Shown: positions 34,171 through 44,734, numbered from the stretch's first letter. The stretch is DNA of 64,000 bases from Isoperla grammatica (GCA_945910005.1 OX246743.1:46454361-46518360), one strand, 5' to 3'. Translations and numbers: made by a program. Notes: a model not told the origin generated them from the letters alone.

Positions 34171-34300
34171 GGCGGATGTAGCTCGTTGGTAGAGGGGGGC
34201 GTAGTCTGTAACACTCTTATCGTCCTTGCTGCTGTGTGGTAGCGTACCGGCCTCGTGCTGGGGCGGGCGCTGGTTCGACTCCCGCCGCTGTCCGTTCAAC
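34171..34300 (+). repeat. tRNA-derived SINE head with A and B boxes
   Basis: GATGTAGCTCGTTGGTAGAG at 34174 is a near-consensus A box. A second one, TGGTAGCGTACCGGCC, lies at 34227 and is followed 43 bp later by GGTTCGACTCCCGCC, a near-consensus B box. The second pair has typical tRNA spacing. The sequence is too mismatched in the stems to be a working tRNA. Confidence 0.6.
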
Positions 34301-34429
34301 TTGTTCCTCACCTGAAAAACAACACATCAGGCTGATTCAGAGTCGCAAACAAACGAAAATAAATGTATTTGAATTTATTTCCCACCGACTCATGTTACAG
34401 GTTCAGTATAATATAGGGTTGATTATGTG

Positions 34430-34665
34430 CCTGGTCATCGTATGACAGCTCCAAGATACCGTGTATACATCCTTGCTTCCAGTGTTGAAGGTCCAGGGTT
34501 TGACTCTCCGTTCGCGTTTTTTTAAATTTTTGAGTTTGTCTTGAACCTTATGAATCTTATTATAGCTTTTTTCTGGGGACTTTAAGCAGTGATAGAGGGT
34601 AAATGTCGCCCACACTGGAAATCAGTTCCTGTAACCGAGTGGGTAGACAATAAATAGAGGTTATT
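34430..34665 (+). mobile_element. SINE-like element
   Basis: B-box-like CCAGGGTTTGACTCTCC at 34490, then the conserved 3' domain (AAATGTCGCCCACACTGGAA followed by ATCAGTTCCTGTAACCGAG) at 34605-34645, then a short AATAAAT tail. Same family as 25965-26125. Confidence 0.55.
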
Positions 34666-34669
34666 TTCT

Positions 34670-35545
34670 TGTCCACTGGATAGTGCCGCATGGCTGTGCA
34701 TGTAATATCGACGCCCGCTGAGGCGTCTGTACGTGGGAGGCTGCGGCCGCTGCAGCCCACGCACGATAAGGTCAAAGCTACACACGCCGACGCCGGGGGC
34801 TGCGGTTCTAATGGACTGCGCGTAGAATGTCAAAGAGTCATAGAAATGTCCCGAACCGAACCCACGACCGAGAGAGGCGATGCCGGTCGGTTCAATTATT
34901 CACACGGTTGTTAAAGCGGGGCGCACAGCTGGTTTTGTTTCCGGGGAAATTCTTGGACGTTTTCTTGTTTTAGTTCTAACGCGTTGACTAAGAGCGACTT
35001 CTTGGAAGATCAGTTTGACTCGACGCCAGCGTGGGTGAAGCCGAGTCACCCTTACATGGGGGGGGGGGCAATCTCCCCCCTCCCTCCCCCCTCCCTATCC
35101 ACTCTGCAATGGTTTTACTTTACTTCTGAATGAATTATTAGTTTTCCAAGCACTTGCGAAGAGATTTCACAGAATTTTTCTTTCACCTCTGTAGGCTGGG
35201 GCTTTGCCCCAGACCCCTTTATGTAAATCATCTATACAACAAGTATCTAACCACTCGGAGAAGCCCCTACCGTGATGAAATCCAGGCCTGCCACTGCTGC
35301 AAACACAAAAATACTAACAACTTCCTGATGACATTTTGTGTTAAAACTTAAAAGTATGCGCCTACTGAAGTGATTCTATGTAAGGTATCTCAAACTCAAA
35401 ATTCTTCTTATATCAACAATTGAACAAAAATATAATTCAAAACCACCAAACGGGTTTGTACGAAAGTGTGTGTGTGTGTGTGTTTAAAGTAGGGTTATCT
35501 ACGTGCATAAAACGATTGAATTCTCGTTCATCTACGTTCGTAAAG
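34670..35545. other. No recognisable gene; G/C runs and a hairpin
   Basis: An 11-G run at about 35059, followed by CCCCCCTCCCTCCCCCCTCC. CTGGGGCTTTGCCCCAG at 35197 is a perfect hairpin with a TTT loop. (GT)n lies at 35466-35483. Confidence 0.5.
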
Positions 35546-35551
35546 ATACAT

Positions 35552-35601
35552 CCCCCCCCCCCCCCCCCCCGCCGCATGACTGAAACCTAGATCCGCCACT
35601 G
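35552..35601 (-). mobile_element. hAT-type terminus with 19 bp poly(C)
   Basis: The minus strand starts CAGTGGCGGATCTAGGTTTC and runs into a 19-G homopolymer. The end matches the CAGTGGCG terminus of the complete MITE at 6613-6820. The other end was not found upstream, so the element is truncated or diverged. Confidence 0.45.
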
Positions 35602-35854
35602 GGTCCAACTGCGATGATGCTGACGACGCGAATAGTTTCCGGCGATGACGAGTGAGAACCGTGTTTACCAGCGCGCGCACGAGTTGTGAGATAACAACAC
35701 TCGCGAACTTGTCAACAACCGACAGAACCAACACAAAGTGTGGGAGTCACCGTGACTAGGCTAAAACATGTCGGAGCGTGAGATTTGTAGATGGCGCAAG
35801 CACACTTTATTACTAGCTGGAGTGATTACAAGTAGGCTACACACACACACCAAT

Positions 35855-36420
35855 GTGGTCCCCGCCCAGGGTTCGAACCCCGTACAAGGCTTGGTTGGAC
35901 TCATACTTGCCCGCACACTTCTTGGAATCCATTAGACTCGCTCACTCGAGAGCACTTTACGTTACTACACAATGCATCATTAATCTGTACGCGGGGACAA
36001 GAATCTATCGGTTAATCGATCCACTTACGTAGTTTATTGTCTTATTATTGATCGCGTGTGTTGCAACGTTTTGTTTTACCTAAGTGAGGTTAACGACTCC
36101 ACACGGAAGCGGGACCATACGTACGTTGGTCTCATACTAGTCGTACTGATGTGTCAAGCCAGGAGTCGAACCTGGGAAGCATAACCGTACGTTGGTCCGG
36201 GCGCCATCACATAATTATGTATATGCGAGGGTACGACGCTTTTTAGTGTGTACGTGACAAACATGGTCAAGCCAGGAGTCGAACCTGGAATGCAGGAACC
36301 ATGGTTTACTCATCTTCGGTCAGGGTGGGTTCCTCAACGTTTGAGACTGCCCACACCCTCACCTGGTTTGAACCCGGGGTTGTAGAATAGGTCCAGGGTA
36401 GCTCTGCATGTGTTACAACG
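35855..36420 (-). repeat. Cluster of four tRNA-like fragments
   Basis: Minus-strand B boxes occur at about 35868 (GGGGTTCGAACCC), 36163 and 36276 (both CCAGGTTCGACTCCTGG, a perfect 5 bp T stem with 7 nt loop) and 36366 (CCGGGTTCAAACC). The two CCAGGTTCGACTCCTGG units are 113 bp apart and share GTCAAGCCAGGAG, so one is a tandem duplicate. GTAGAATAGGTCCAGGGTAG at 36390 recurs in altered form at 55792. Confidence 0.6.
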
Positions 36421-36481
36421 CCTTAGTGGACTTGCTGACTGAGTAATATCCAAGAGTGATTGATAATATCTACCTCAGGAC

Positions 36482-36520
36482 CAAGATCGGTAAAATAGTT
36501 TAGTCTTCTTACCGATCTTG
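36482..36520. repeat. 12 bp perfect hairpin
   Basis: CAAGATCGGTAA (36482-36493) pairs with TTACCGATCTTG (36509-36520) across a 15 nt loop. I see no context that says what it does. Confidence 0.75.
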
Positions 36521-36529
36521 TCTAAGGAC

Positions 36530-37400
36530 AGATGTCTTCACTTGGTTTGACGTTATAGAGCGACTTCAAATCGACCACGGTCTCCAAACCGTCTTTAATA
36601 GTATTGAATAAATTGTATTGAATAAATTGTCTGTGGATACACAGACACACTCGGCCTGACCTCATGAATGTGTGAGATGTACATTTGGTCTTGCTCTGCA
36701 AAGCTACGTGTTTTAATGCCCTATTTGTATTCTTGCTCCTGTGTGGAAGGGAGCGACCTACTTATCATCCACTCCACCCCCTGCTGGCCCGAGGGCGGAA
36801 CACTGCTTATCATCCCCCCGTCCTACATCCCCCAGCTCGCTGATCTGCCCCAGTTCTATATGTACTATAAACACTTCCTTGTCTGGACCGTTTTGTATTT
36901 CTATTTCCCCATTAGAGATGTGTGTGTGTGCCCCAATTCCTGTATCTGGGGTTGTTCCACTTCCGGCCGCCAGGTCGTGTTGTCGTGTTGGTTGGTTGGC
37001 CCTGTGTGCACGTGGCGCGCCCCGATCGATACTGCCCCGGTCGTAGTACGCTAGCTCCACTATCGCACGACGCGACGCGACGCGCTAAACGTCGCGTCGA
37101 CATTGCGGGGTCATGATTGCTGCCCGGCGGTACAATGGTGTCTGGACCGAGGGTAGTCGGGCCCCCTAAAGATGAGCCACCCCCCTGCCTGCGTGCATGA
37201 TAGGGGTTGCGACGTGTCTCAATGATGATTGCCGACGACGAACCTTTGCAATTGTGTCTGGACAGACAGACAGACGGTAGTCGCGTGCACTAAACATGTA
37301 CCATGTTCCAGTCCCTTCACGTTATTGTTGCGTCTCTATTATTGCAATCATGGTGCTCGAGATAATGAGGGGTGGAAGATGAAGATGAAGGACAATTACA
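36530..37400. other. No recognisable gene
   Basis: Long overlapping ORFs on both strands at 36668-37116 (up to 128 codons) mutually contradict each other. A (GACGC)n patch lies at 37066-37083. Confidence 0.3.
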
Positions 37401-37404
37401 ACAA

Positions 37405-37455
37405 AAACACGACTCCTCCGAGACTCGAACCCAGGTGTCATACGCTGGCCCTATC
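37405..37455 (-). repeat. tRNA-like fragment
   Basis: The minus-strand CCTGGGTTCGAGTCTCGG is a B-box/T-arm-like core. Confidence 0.35.
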
Positions 37456-37560
37456 TCGGTATTCATGTATGTGCGCGACAAAAGTATATCGAAGGTAGAT
37501 GAGAACATATATTTCAAGAAGGCGATGAGCCAATCACCGCCTTGTATTCGCCTTCAGTAA

Positions 37561-37678
37561 CGCCCAAAACCGCTGATAAATTTACCGTCGCCCATACAGA
37601 ATCGCCCTGCTGTCGCCTTCTTCTAACAACTGAAACGGATGATAAACGTATCGTCACCCATTCAGAATCAGGGCGCTG
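37561..37678. repeat. Diverged 65 bp tandem duplication
   Basis: GATAAATTTACCGTCGCCCA (37575) and GATAAACGTATCGTCACCCA (37640) are each followed by a CAGAATC core. Confidence 0.65.
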
Positions 37679-37819
37679 ATCGGATATGGTTACCGATCGT
37701 TATTTCACATATCAACGTATATCTTACCTTTTTGTTCGCAAAATGATATTGAACGAAATAATAGGTCGAGTTCGGGCGAGGGGTTGGATGGACTATAACT
37801 AAACACATGTTCTGCTGTC

Positions 37820-37855
37820 CGACCCTTGATTTACACATGTTGGCGAGTGTACACG
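37820..37855. repeat. Dispersed module ACCCTTGATTTA ... GGCGAGTGTA
   Basis: Same module as at 5370 and 28347. A minus-strand B-box-like GAGTTCGATCTCC lies about 95 bp downstream (near 37930). Confidence 0.5.
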
Positions 37856-37999
37856 ATGTTGTACAATCGACTTGTGTGACGGTCGATCGTCTACTTCATC
37901 TTCGAGCAGGTCACTAATGGAAGGAGATCGAACTCAGCCCCAAACTGCTCAATGCCACAACCAACTATAACAGCGCAGTCCTTCTTCATTACCGTGTCA

Positions 38000-38750
38000 C
38001 AATCGTTGCCCCATTTAGGTGACCCAGTTGGCCACTGCGCTTCCGAGTGGAGTAAACTATGTTATATTATTCCTGCTTCCTACGTGAGAGGCAACCATGC
38101 ACAGGATACTGTTTCTTGTTATTGTTGGATGCAATAATGTGCTGCTCTGTGGGCTAACGGTCTCTGTTATGGGGACACCCGATAACGCCCAAAGAAGATG
38201 CTGATACCAGGAATTAACATATTGGTGATTTAACTGGACAAAAAATTCAAATGTTAGTTATTACTGTTGACATTTGTGGAAACCAATTAAATATTGGCTT
38301 CCAAAATGATAACCGTAACTTTTCAAATCCCCTTGTTCGTTCTTACGAAACTAAATATTGGTCAGGAACAATATTTTTATGTGTGTAGCGTTCTCAAAAT
38401 TTTACTAAAACACGTTCATATCCCGCCACTGCTTCCGAGCTGTGCAATCCTTGATATCGTCACCGCGCCGCAGTGGCCGTTACATAACCCCGCGTCCACG
38501 TGTGGTTGGTTATCTCTGAGTGTTCTGGCGTCGCAGTAGGGCGGGCGACACCGACTCAATGCACTCGTGACGACGGAATTGGGTCACCGAGAGATTTCAC
38601 AAACTGCTTCCAGAAACCGAGCGCCTGTGCGGTGGGTGCATGGGCGGGGCGGCGATGGTAGTGGTGCACTATAGCTAAAGATGGCGGTGGTGGGTGGACT
38701 AGGCACTCCCACGCGTACTGCGCTAATATGCAATCAACGCCAACACGTCT
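38000..38750. other. No recognisable gene
   Basis: Plain sequence, GC-rich toward 38700. Confidence 0.3.
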
Positions 38751-38754
38751 TTCC

Positions 38755-38990
38755 TTGTCTCAATGCAGGTCTCGAATTGGAAGTCTCACGTTGCGCGGAC
38801 GGGGGTGGTTTAAATTTCTGATACCGTCAAACTACGTGTAGGTGTTACCAGAGACGGGGAGGGGGGGGGAGGGTGCTCCCCTCGCCCCGCCTCTGTGTCA
38901 ATACAGGGCTCGAACTGGAAACCTCACTTTGGCCATCCCCCCCCATAAATACCGCCAAATTACGTGCAGTGCAGGTGTTATCCCAGATTG
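38755..38990 (-). repeat. Duplicated tRNA-like unit, 138 bp period
   Basis: TCAATGCAGGTCTCGAATTG (38759) and TCAATACAGGGCTCGAACTG (38898) align. GGAAGTCTCAC/GGAAACCTCAC and TACGTG(C/T)AG...GGTGTTA follow in both. On the minus strand both carry a weak B box. A run of nine G interrupts the second unit's 5' side near 38864. Confidence 0.6.
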
Positions 38991-39108
38991 GGGGATGGCT
39001 ACGAGGACACTTGGCAAGGATTGTTAGTCCCGACCACGTGCTCTTGTCTTGTGCGTGGGTGCGTATTGATTGACGTGTTATCGATCTCGGGTTTCTCCAA
39101 GAAGTCGA

Positions 39109-39121
39109 CCCCCCCCCCCCC
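39109..39121 (-). repeat. Poly(C) run of 13
   Basis: Follows AAGTCGA and precedes ATCTTCCTGG. Confidence 0.9.
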
Positions 39122-39199
39122 ATCTTCCTGGGTCAGGCACTGACCTATACTGTTGTTCATGACGAGCCGTCTCCTTCGGGTTCCTGATTACTTCCGTTG

Positions 39200-39290
39200 T
39201 AGCTGGGCCTCAATAAGTGAGTCCTCTGGGGATAAGCGAGAAGGTCTCGGCTCTTCCACGAGGCCGTAGGTTCGAGCCCAGTGTAACGTG
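39200..39290 (+). repeat. tRNA-like fragment
   Basis: GGCCGTAGGTTCGAGCCCAG is a clear B box. GATAAGCGAGAAGGTCTCGG about 40 bp upstream is a weak A region. CTGGGC/GCCCAG at the edges could mimic an acceptor stem, but the T stem is mispaired. Confidence 0.45.
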
Positions 39291-39299
39291 CTCCTGAAG

Positions 39300-40050
39300 T
39301 TGTGTCCTCAGATCCTTGCCACCCCCTTCATGCTCGCTGCTTCAACGAAAAGCAGCTTATTCCTGGCGGTGTTTGATACATCGCGGAGTAGAGTGCACGC
39401 AAACCACATTCAGTAGTCTCGCCCCGCCCGCTGTGGTTGGGGGTTTCAGTTGTCCAAATCGTCACTAATGGACCTTTTACCACTGGACTCGGCTATTTCT
39501 TCAGGATGAGAATAGTACCGTTGCAGAACTATAAGAATAGGATTTCCAAAGAAAAACGTTCGTGCTTACTTGATTCGTTCTACGGAATCATTAGTTTCCT
39601 GTTGTTGTTAGCCCTAATTGGACTCTGAAAGGGGTGATTTTCCTTGGCCATCACTTGGCTGAGACCACTCTCGCTCCTGCAGAGCTTTGTAGCCCTTGTG
39701 TTGCATCTACCGCGATCTTTGTCCTAACAGAGGACATCAAGCCTCGCTGACAGATTACAACGGACTTCATTTAGAGTTTAGTGCGGAGGGCATCTCCATT
39801 GAAAGTGGTAAAAAACGTCTCCGCGGAGGGTCGGACGGACACCGGACATGTCCATTATACTTGGCCTGAATACGCTGTCGCCTCACAACCCACGCGACCC
39901 TCTTCGTCCGCTCTTTGCTGGCTCCACGCTCAACGTGGTGTCTTCGTTGACGGAGATTTGAAACAACTGTGGATAATATAGATAGAGTTATTTACAAGAT
40001 TGTCGTATAACAACAAAGTTTTGATAAAATGCGTTTGCTTCGGGTTCGTT
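39300..40050. other. No recognisable gene
   Basis: Ordinary sequence with chance ORFs only. Confidence 0.3.
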
Positions 40051-40051
40051 T

Positions 40052-40067
40052 GGGGGGGGGGGGGGGG
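40052..40067 (+). repeat. Poly(G) run of 16
   Basis: Continues after one A as AGGGGGG. Confidence 0.9.
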
Positions 40068-40570
40068 AGGGGGGTTAACAATTGGCATCCTGGATTGCAA
40101 GGAAAAATTCAATTCATTTTATTAATAACCTAAATGGTTACATAGTGTTAACAATACAAAAAAACTCCCTGCGGGGCTAACCGGGAGCTGCTTAAATCGC
40201 CCCATAGCCTGAGCCTTCTTCTTCTTCTGGCTTTATAGACTTGGTCACGAGACATGTTAAATGTCAGCGCCCAGCTAAGTAATTAGTAGTCGGTGTCACA
40301 GTTGATTATAATAGCGATGACCAGTTGCTATGAACGATACACATCTGTCGTCTGGTGATGTGTTTGTCTCGTGTTGGTAATCGAGCGATGCGAAGGTGGC
40401 GCCTTGCGTTTATAAGTCGTAAGGACGACGATTTGTTGCCGTTCAACAAGGTTCCTACTCGTCCGCTGTGTAAAAATATATTTCTCGGAGATTATAGGAG
40501 ACTTTTAACTGCAAAACCGATGACTTTATTTAGGTAGAAACATAATTTTCAACAAAATAAAATAATAACA

Positions 40571-40587
40571 TTTTTTTTTTTTTTTTT
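40571..40587 (+). repeat. Poly(T) run of 17
   Basis: The longest A/T homopolymer in the window. It is followed by AGGTAGG, an acceptor-like AG without a credible exon. Confidence 0.85.
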
Positions 40588-40709
40588 AGGTAGGACGGAA
40601 TGTTATCGGAGCGAGTATTGTATTATTGTATTGTGTGTAACAAACACTGGGAAACGTGTTGGTTTTCGGATGATCAATTACATTTTCCTCTTTTCCACAT
40701 CGTCTATGA

Positions 40710-40823
40710 GCATCACGCGTCACGCGCAACGACATGAGGGCGCATCACGCGTCACGCGCGTCGACACAAGGGCGCATCACGCGTCACGCGCGTCGACATG
40801 AGGGCGCATCACGCGTCACGCGC
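40710..40823. repeat. 32 bp minisatellite, four units
   Basis: GCATCACGCGTCACGCGC starts at 40710, 40742, 40774 and 40806. Units end CGACATGAGGGC or the CGACACAAGGGC variant. The core ACGCGT is a palindrome. Confidence 0.93.
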
Positions 40824-40984
40824 CCCCGTCGGTCGCGAATGTTCCGCGCTGCAGAGGGGGTCGCGATGACGTAGGAGGTTGCGCAACATTGAGGGTTCGT
40901 ACGTCACTACCCAGTGCGCGTGCGCGGGTCTAGGCCGTGACGTCACCGCGTGACGGCCGAGGGACTCACCGTGAGGGTTGGAGG

Positions 40985-41668
40985 GGGGGAGGGACAACCC
41001 GTCGTACGTTATTGAATGAGGTCACCGCACAGACGACCCACGCCCTGGTTCTGTTCTGCGCCCGGCTAAATGGTTGCAGGTCTCGACTCATCGGGAAGAC
41101 TGTGCATGGGGGGGAATACTGAGGGGGGGGGGGGGACAACCCGTCGTACGTTATTGAATGAGGTCACCGCACAGACGACCCACGCCCTGGTTCTGTTCTG
41201 CGCCCGGCTAAATGGTTGCAGGTCTCGACTCATCGGGAAGACTGTGCATGGGGGGGGAATACTGAGGGGGGGGGGGACAACCCGTCGTACGTTATTGAAT
41301 GAGGTCACCGCACAGACGACCCACGCCCTGGTTCTGTTCTGCGCCCGGCTAAATGGTTGCAGGTCTCGACTCATCGGGAAGACTGTGCATGGGGGGGAAT
41401 ACTGGGGGGGGGGGAGGGACAACCCGTCGTACGTTATTGAATGAGGTCAACGCACAGACGACCCACGCCCTGGTTCTGTTCTGCGCCCGGCTAAATGGTT
41501 GCAGGTCTCGACTCATCGGGAAGACTGTGCATGGGGGGGAATACTGGGGGGGGGGAGGGACAACCCGTCGTACGTTATTGAATGAGGTCACCGCACAGAC
41601 GACCCACGCCCTGGTTCTGTTCTGCGCCCGGCTAAATGGTTGCAGGTCTCGACTCATCGGGAAGACTG
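40985..41668. repeat. 142 bp tandem array, about 4.8 units, each joined by a G-tract
   Basis: GGACAACCCGTCGTACGTTA starts at 40992, 41134, 41275, 41417 and 41558. Units are nearly identical; the visible differences are GTCACC/GTCAAC and the length of the terminal G-run (8-13 G, with or without an A). Each unit holds GGTCTCGACTCATC, vaguely B-box-like. The last unit ends at GAAGACTG before GGAATTGGG. Confidence 0.97.
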
Positions 41669-42044
41669 GGAATTGGGTTTTTGGGCGGCGTCGATTTCGC
41701 ATGAATATATTTTATCGTCTGGGAGAAGAGAAGTGTTGTCTATGTGGGCGAGTTTTTTACGCCTCGCGGTATTTCCACGCGAATATATTTTCTCTCGAAC
41801 CGAGAACCTGTATATTTCTTACCATCGTCTGGGAATTCTCGGAGGGACCCGACACAACCAATACCCGACCGTTCTTGTAAAACACAAGGAGATTTCCTCC
41901 AGCTCTCTGGGGCTCGCGCTTCTTACTTCTACTAGATGTACAATTGATACTGTTCTCAGGAGAATTCTCATTATTTGTCTCCGTATTCTAGATCATTTCT
42001 TCATTGTCATACTTCATGCATGTTGGGTTCTCTTCTCTTCACAG

Positions 42045-42115
42045 AGATTCAACGGCCTCGCACATTCAGCCCACCCGCGCTTTCGGCAACTATAATAAAA
42101 AAAGTATTATAACTT
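42045..42115 (+). other. Acceptor-like site plus AATAAA, possible terminal exon
   Basis: TTCTCTTCTCTTCACAG at 42028-42044 is a strong splice acceptor with a polypyrimidine tract. An open stretch of 16 codons follows, ending TAA at 42093-42095. AATAAA at 42094-42099 overlaps the stop. The geometry fits a short last exon, coding or non-coding. No partner exon could be identified. Confidence 0.22.
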
Positions 42116-42239
42116 TATAAGTAAGTATTAAGTATTAAGAATGCGATCCACAGTTCGTTCGTTCATATACGCGTCGTAATACAAAACTAAAAGACATTTT
42201 TTTAATTTGTTTTGTAACGATGACAATGGAATGAATTAC

Positions 42240-42261
42240 GTTTGTTTTGTTTTGTTTTGTT
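42240..42261. repeat. (TTTTG)n microsatellite
   Basis: Four TTTTG pentamers. Confidence 0.85.
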
Positions 42262-42375
42262 GATATAACATTGGACGGGTGTATTTTTAGGCAAAGAGTT
42301 ATTTGATTGTTATGGTGCCAAAAGAGTTTGCTAAAAAGTTGAGAATTTTAACAGCGGGATAAAAATACGAATATC

Positions 42376-42697
42376 TACCGCCTACCTTAATTTGTTACCT
42401 GTAGTACACTACTTCTTCTCGGTTTAAAACTGGTCGTGGGCCAACAACATACCGCCGCCTTTTATTTTACTTTCGGAATCCTGAAACATCTGCATAAAGT
42501 GTTGAAAAATGTACACTACGCTGTCTACAGTTTTAGGTGATTACCGCCTATTTTAATTTGTCACCTGTTGTAAACAAATTTTCTCGGTTAAAAACTGGCC
42601 GTAGGTCAGTAAAATAAGAACAGTTTTCATTTAACTTTAGTAGGTACCTACCTAGAAAAATGTGTCTGTATAAAATGGTTGAACATTTAAAAGTCTG
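42376..42697. repeat. Diverged 166 bp tandem duplication
   Basis: TACCGCCTACCTTAATTTGT (42376) and TACCGCCTATTTTAATTTGT (42542) start two units. They share, in order, CACCTGT/TACCTGT, TTCTCGGTT, AAAACTGG(T/C)CGT and GTTGAA. The two units are roughly 70-75% similar by eye. Confidence 0.75.
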
Positions 42698-43063
42698 CAG
42701 AGTGCAGACATGATAGTATTTTAAATTATTATTATCAATATGTGGTTGTACTTGAAACAGCTCTCAATTCTTGTCTCTGTTTTGTCAGTTTTATTTACAC
42801 TGATATCCAGAGGAAGGACCACAACGCATTCGTTCTGGATTATCGGTCGCAGATATTCTAATCTTGGCAATTTTAACCCTACACTATATTTTTTCCACCT
42901 CAAAACGTGTCCAAAAACCCTTTTTATACTTGAGTCCATTGGAACTGTGTTGATAAGAGAGATGTCGTTTATACCTGCAGACTGCTTCACCCTTGCGCAC
43001 CCCCGCTCTGCATTCTGTCCACGTGCGCGAGGAGTTGCCCTCGCGGCAGTCTCGGGGGATCAA

Positions 43064-43192
43064 CCCCCCCCCCCCCTTGCCCCCCAAAGACTCCGCCGCA
43101 GCAGCCCGTGGGGTTGTGCGTATAGATTATTTTGAACACGTGTGCGAGATTTTCTACGATTGCCGGGGGCGGGTTGTGGGGGGGGGGGGGGG
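43064..43192. repeat. Poly(C) 13 and poly(G) 15 in inverted orientation
   Basis: C-run 43064-43076 and G-run 43178-43192, about 100 bp apart. Opposite homopolymers could pair. Confidence 0.85.
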
Positions 43193-43654
43193 ATGTTCTC
43201 TATAATTTATTGTTCTATCTTCCACCCGTGAGAGTTGGTAGCGACTTCTCATCTTTTAGTGGGTTTTCGTGTGGTCCTCCAAGATAGCGCACCTAATGAC
43301 ATACAAATGTGTAAGTCGGTTATTTATCGAGATAATTTCCACGCGGCCAGGGTTCAAACTACTAAAGTGTCCAACTATACGGCCGAGGTCAAATCAAGAG
43401 ACAGCAAAGTTCTTACCTTCAACCTACCGTGTTCATTGAGTGAACCCTTTAGTTTTAGTAAAATAAATACAATGGCTCGATTTTGTTGTATTTACCGCCT
43501 TGTATAAGTGACCACAAGTTGTAGTTGCACCATCAACCCCAGCAGACCTTGGGTTCGTACAAACAGCCCCATATCAAGGGGGTCATACTCAATACTCATC
43601 TCGGGACGTCAATTGGTAGAGCTTTATATGTTTTTCATGTAATAGATTTCCGTT

Positions 43655-43835
43655 TACTTTCTTGTTAAATAAATAAAATAAAATAAATTCACATTTAGGG
43701 TCTACCCACTCAGTAACGAAGCTTATTTGCAGTGGGGGACTTAAATTAAAAGCGACTAAACCGACCCTGTAGGCTCCGAACACCATCGACGATGAGCGGT
43801 AACCAATCAAAGATCGATATTTCAAATACGAAACA
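43655..43835 (-). mobile_element. SINE-like element with (TTTA)n tail
   Basis: The minus strand reads AAGTCCCCCACTGCAAATAA, then CTGAGTGGGTAGACC, then ATTTATTTTATTTTATTTAT. That is the same 3' domain and tail style as 25965-26125. Upstream, TGATTGGTTACCGCTCATCG partly matches the TIR element at 44483-44641. Confidence 0.5.
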
Positions 43836-43839
43836 TATA

Positions 43840-44480
43840 TGAATCAGTGATTGAACAGTGCGAACACCTGCGGACAAACGTCAGAATCAACAACAAGGCT
43901 TCCTTTATTGTTTGTAATGAATTGAAACAATGTATATTGTTCGTGTCGTACAACATTTTGGGCGCTTATAAATAGCGGCTACTGTGTACATTGGGCAAGT
44001 TTTGGGAGGGGCGCGGACCAAACAGTACCTACTGGTCGACGCATTACGCTGCAGCGTTCCGGTTCGTTTCTCTCATTACGAATTAATCCGGGGCTGTCAA
44101 TGAACCGACACATATTGTGTGCATGTGTGCCCGACGAGATTAGCGAGGGGGGGTTGTGACGTCACATGCTCGCTCGCCGGGCTTTAATCCTATTAGTATA
44201 GCCGAATCGTTCCGATCCAATAAGTGCGTAGGTGGGCCGGCCCGTTGCTCAATCTGACTCAGTCTTGTAGAGGTGTTGCCCGCTAATCAATTGATCTCGT
44301 TAACGTGCCCCGGGACGAACGGTAGATTGGGAAATATCACGAGTAAAGGGAGTTTTTTTTTTGTAGGGGTTGTTTAGAATTTCCTCTTGTATGTCAGTCT
44401 TTTCATTTCCTCGTGTAATCCGTTTAGCCTGGATTATCTGTTGCTTGTGTTCCAATGTTGGTCTGCCTCTGTTATTTGGT
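43840..44480. other. No recognisable gene
   Basis: A TATA-like CTTATAAATAG lies at 43967 and a CRE palindrome at 44157-44164. No ORF is linked to them. Confidence 0.3.
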
Positions 44481-44482
44481 GC

Positions 44483-44641
44483 GTCTTGTCCGGTCCCGAA
44501 ACAACCCTACGGTAGTTACGGATGCTTTCGTCACGGACGAATGAAACCAGTGTGCCCAAATTTAAAATACCGTTCGCTGATTGGTCAACTTACACTCGCC
44601 TATGACGAACGCATCGATAAGGTTGATTCGGGACAAGTATA
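44483..44641. mobile_element. Small TIR element, copy 2
   Basis: The left CTTGTCCGGTCCCGAAACAA pairs with the right GGTTGATTCGGGACAAGTAT. The interior ACCGTTCGCTGATTGGTCAA is the inverse of the matching block in copy 1 (30679-30796). Confidence 0.5.
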
Positions 44642-44734
44642 AACCGATATAAAAGGGAATGTGAATATTTAAACAAAGATCATTAGAGGATTAAGTTCAT
44701 TTTTGAAATTGTACATGTTTGAAACATTGTAAAT

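Noticed and set aside
36150..36310. True tRNA genes at the two CCAGGTTCGACTCCTGG sites
   Set aside because: The T-arm is perfect, but no acceptor, D or anticodon stem folds at the right spacing. They fit tRNA-derived repeats.
36668..37116. Overlapping 100-128 codon ORFs on both strands
   Set aside because: GC-rich DNA with few stops; the competing frames cannot all be real and none shows a domain.
41353..41880. 175-codon ORF in the 142 bp array, and the similar 117-125 codon ORFs on both strands
   Set aside because: Repeat-driven; both strands are open at once and the G-run lengths shift the frame.
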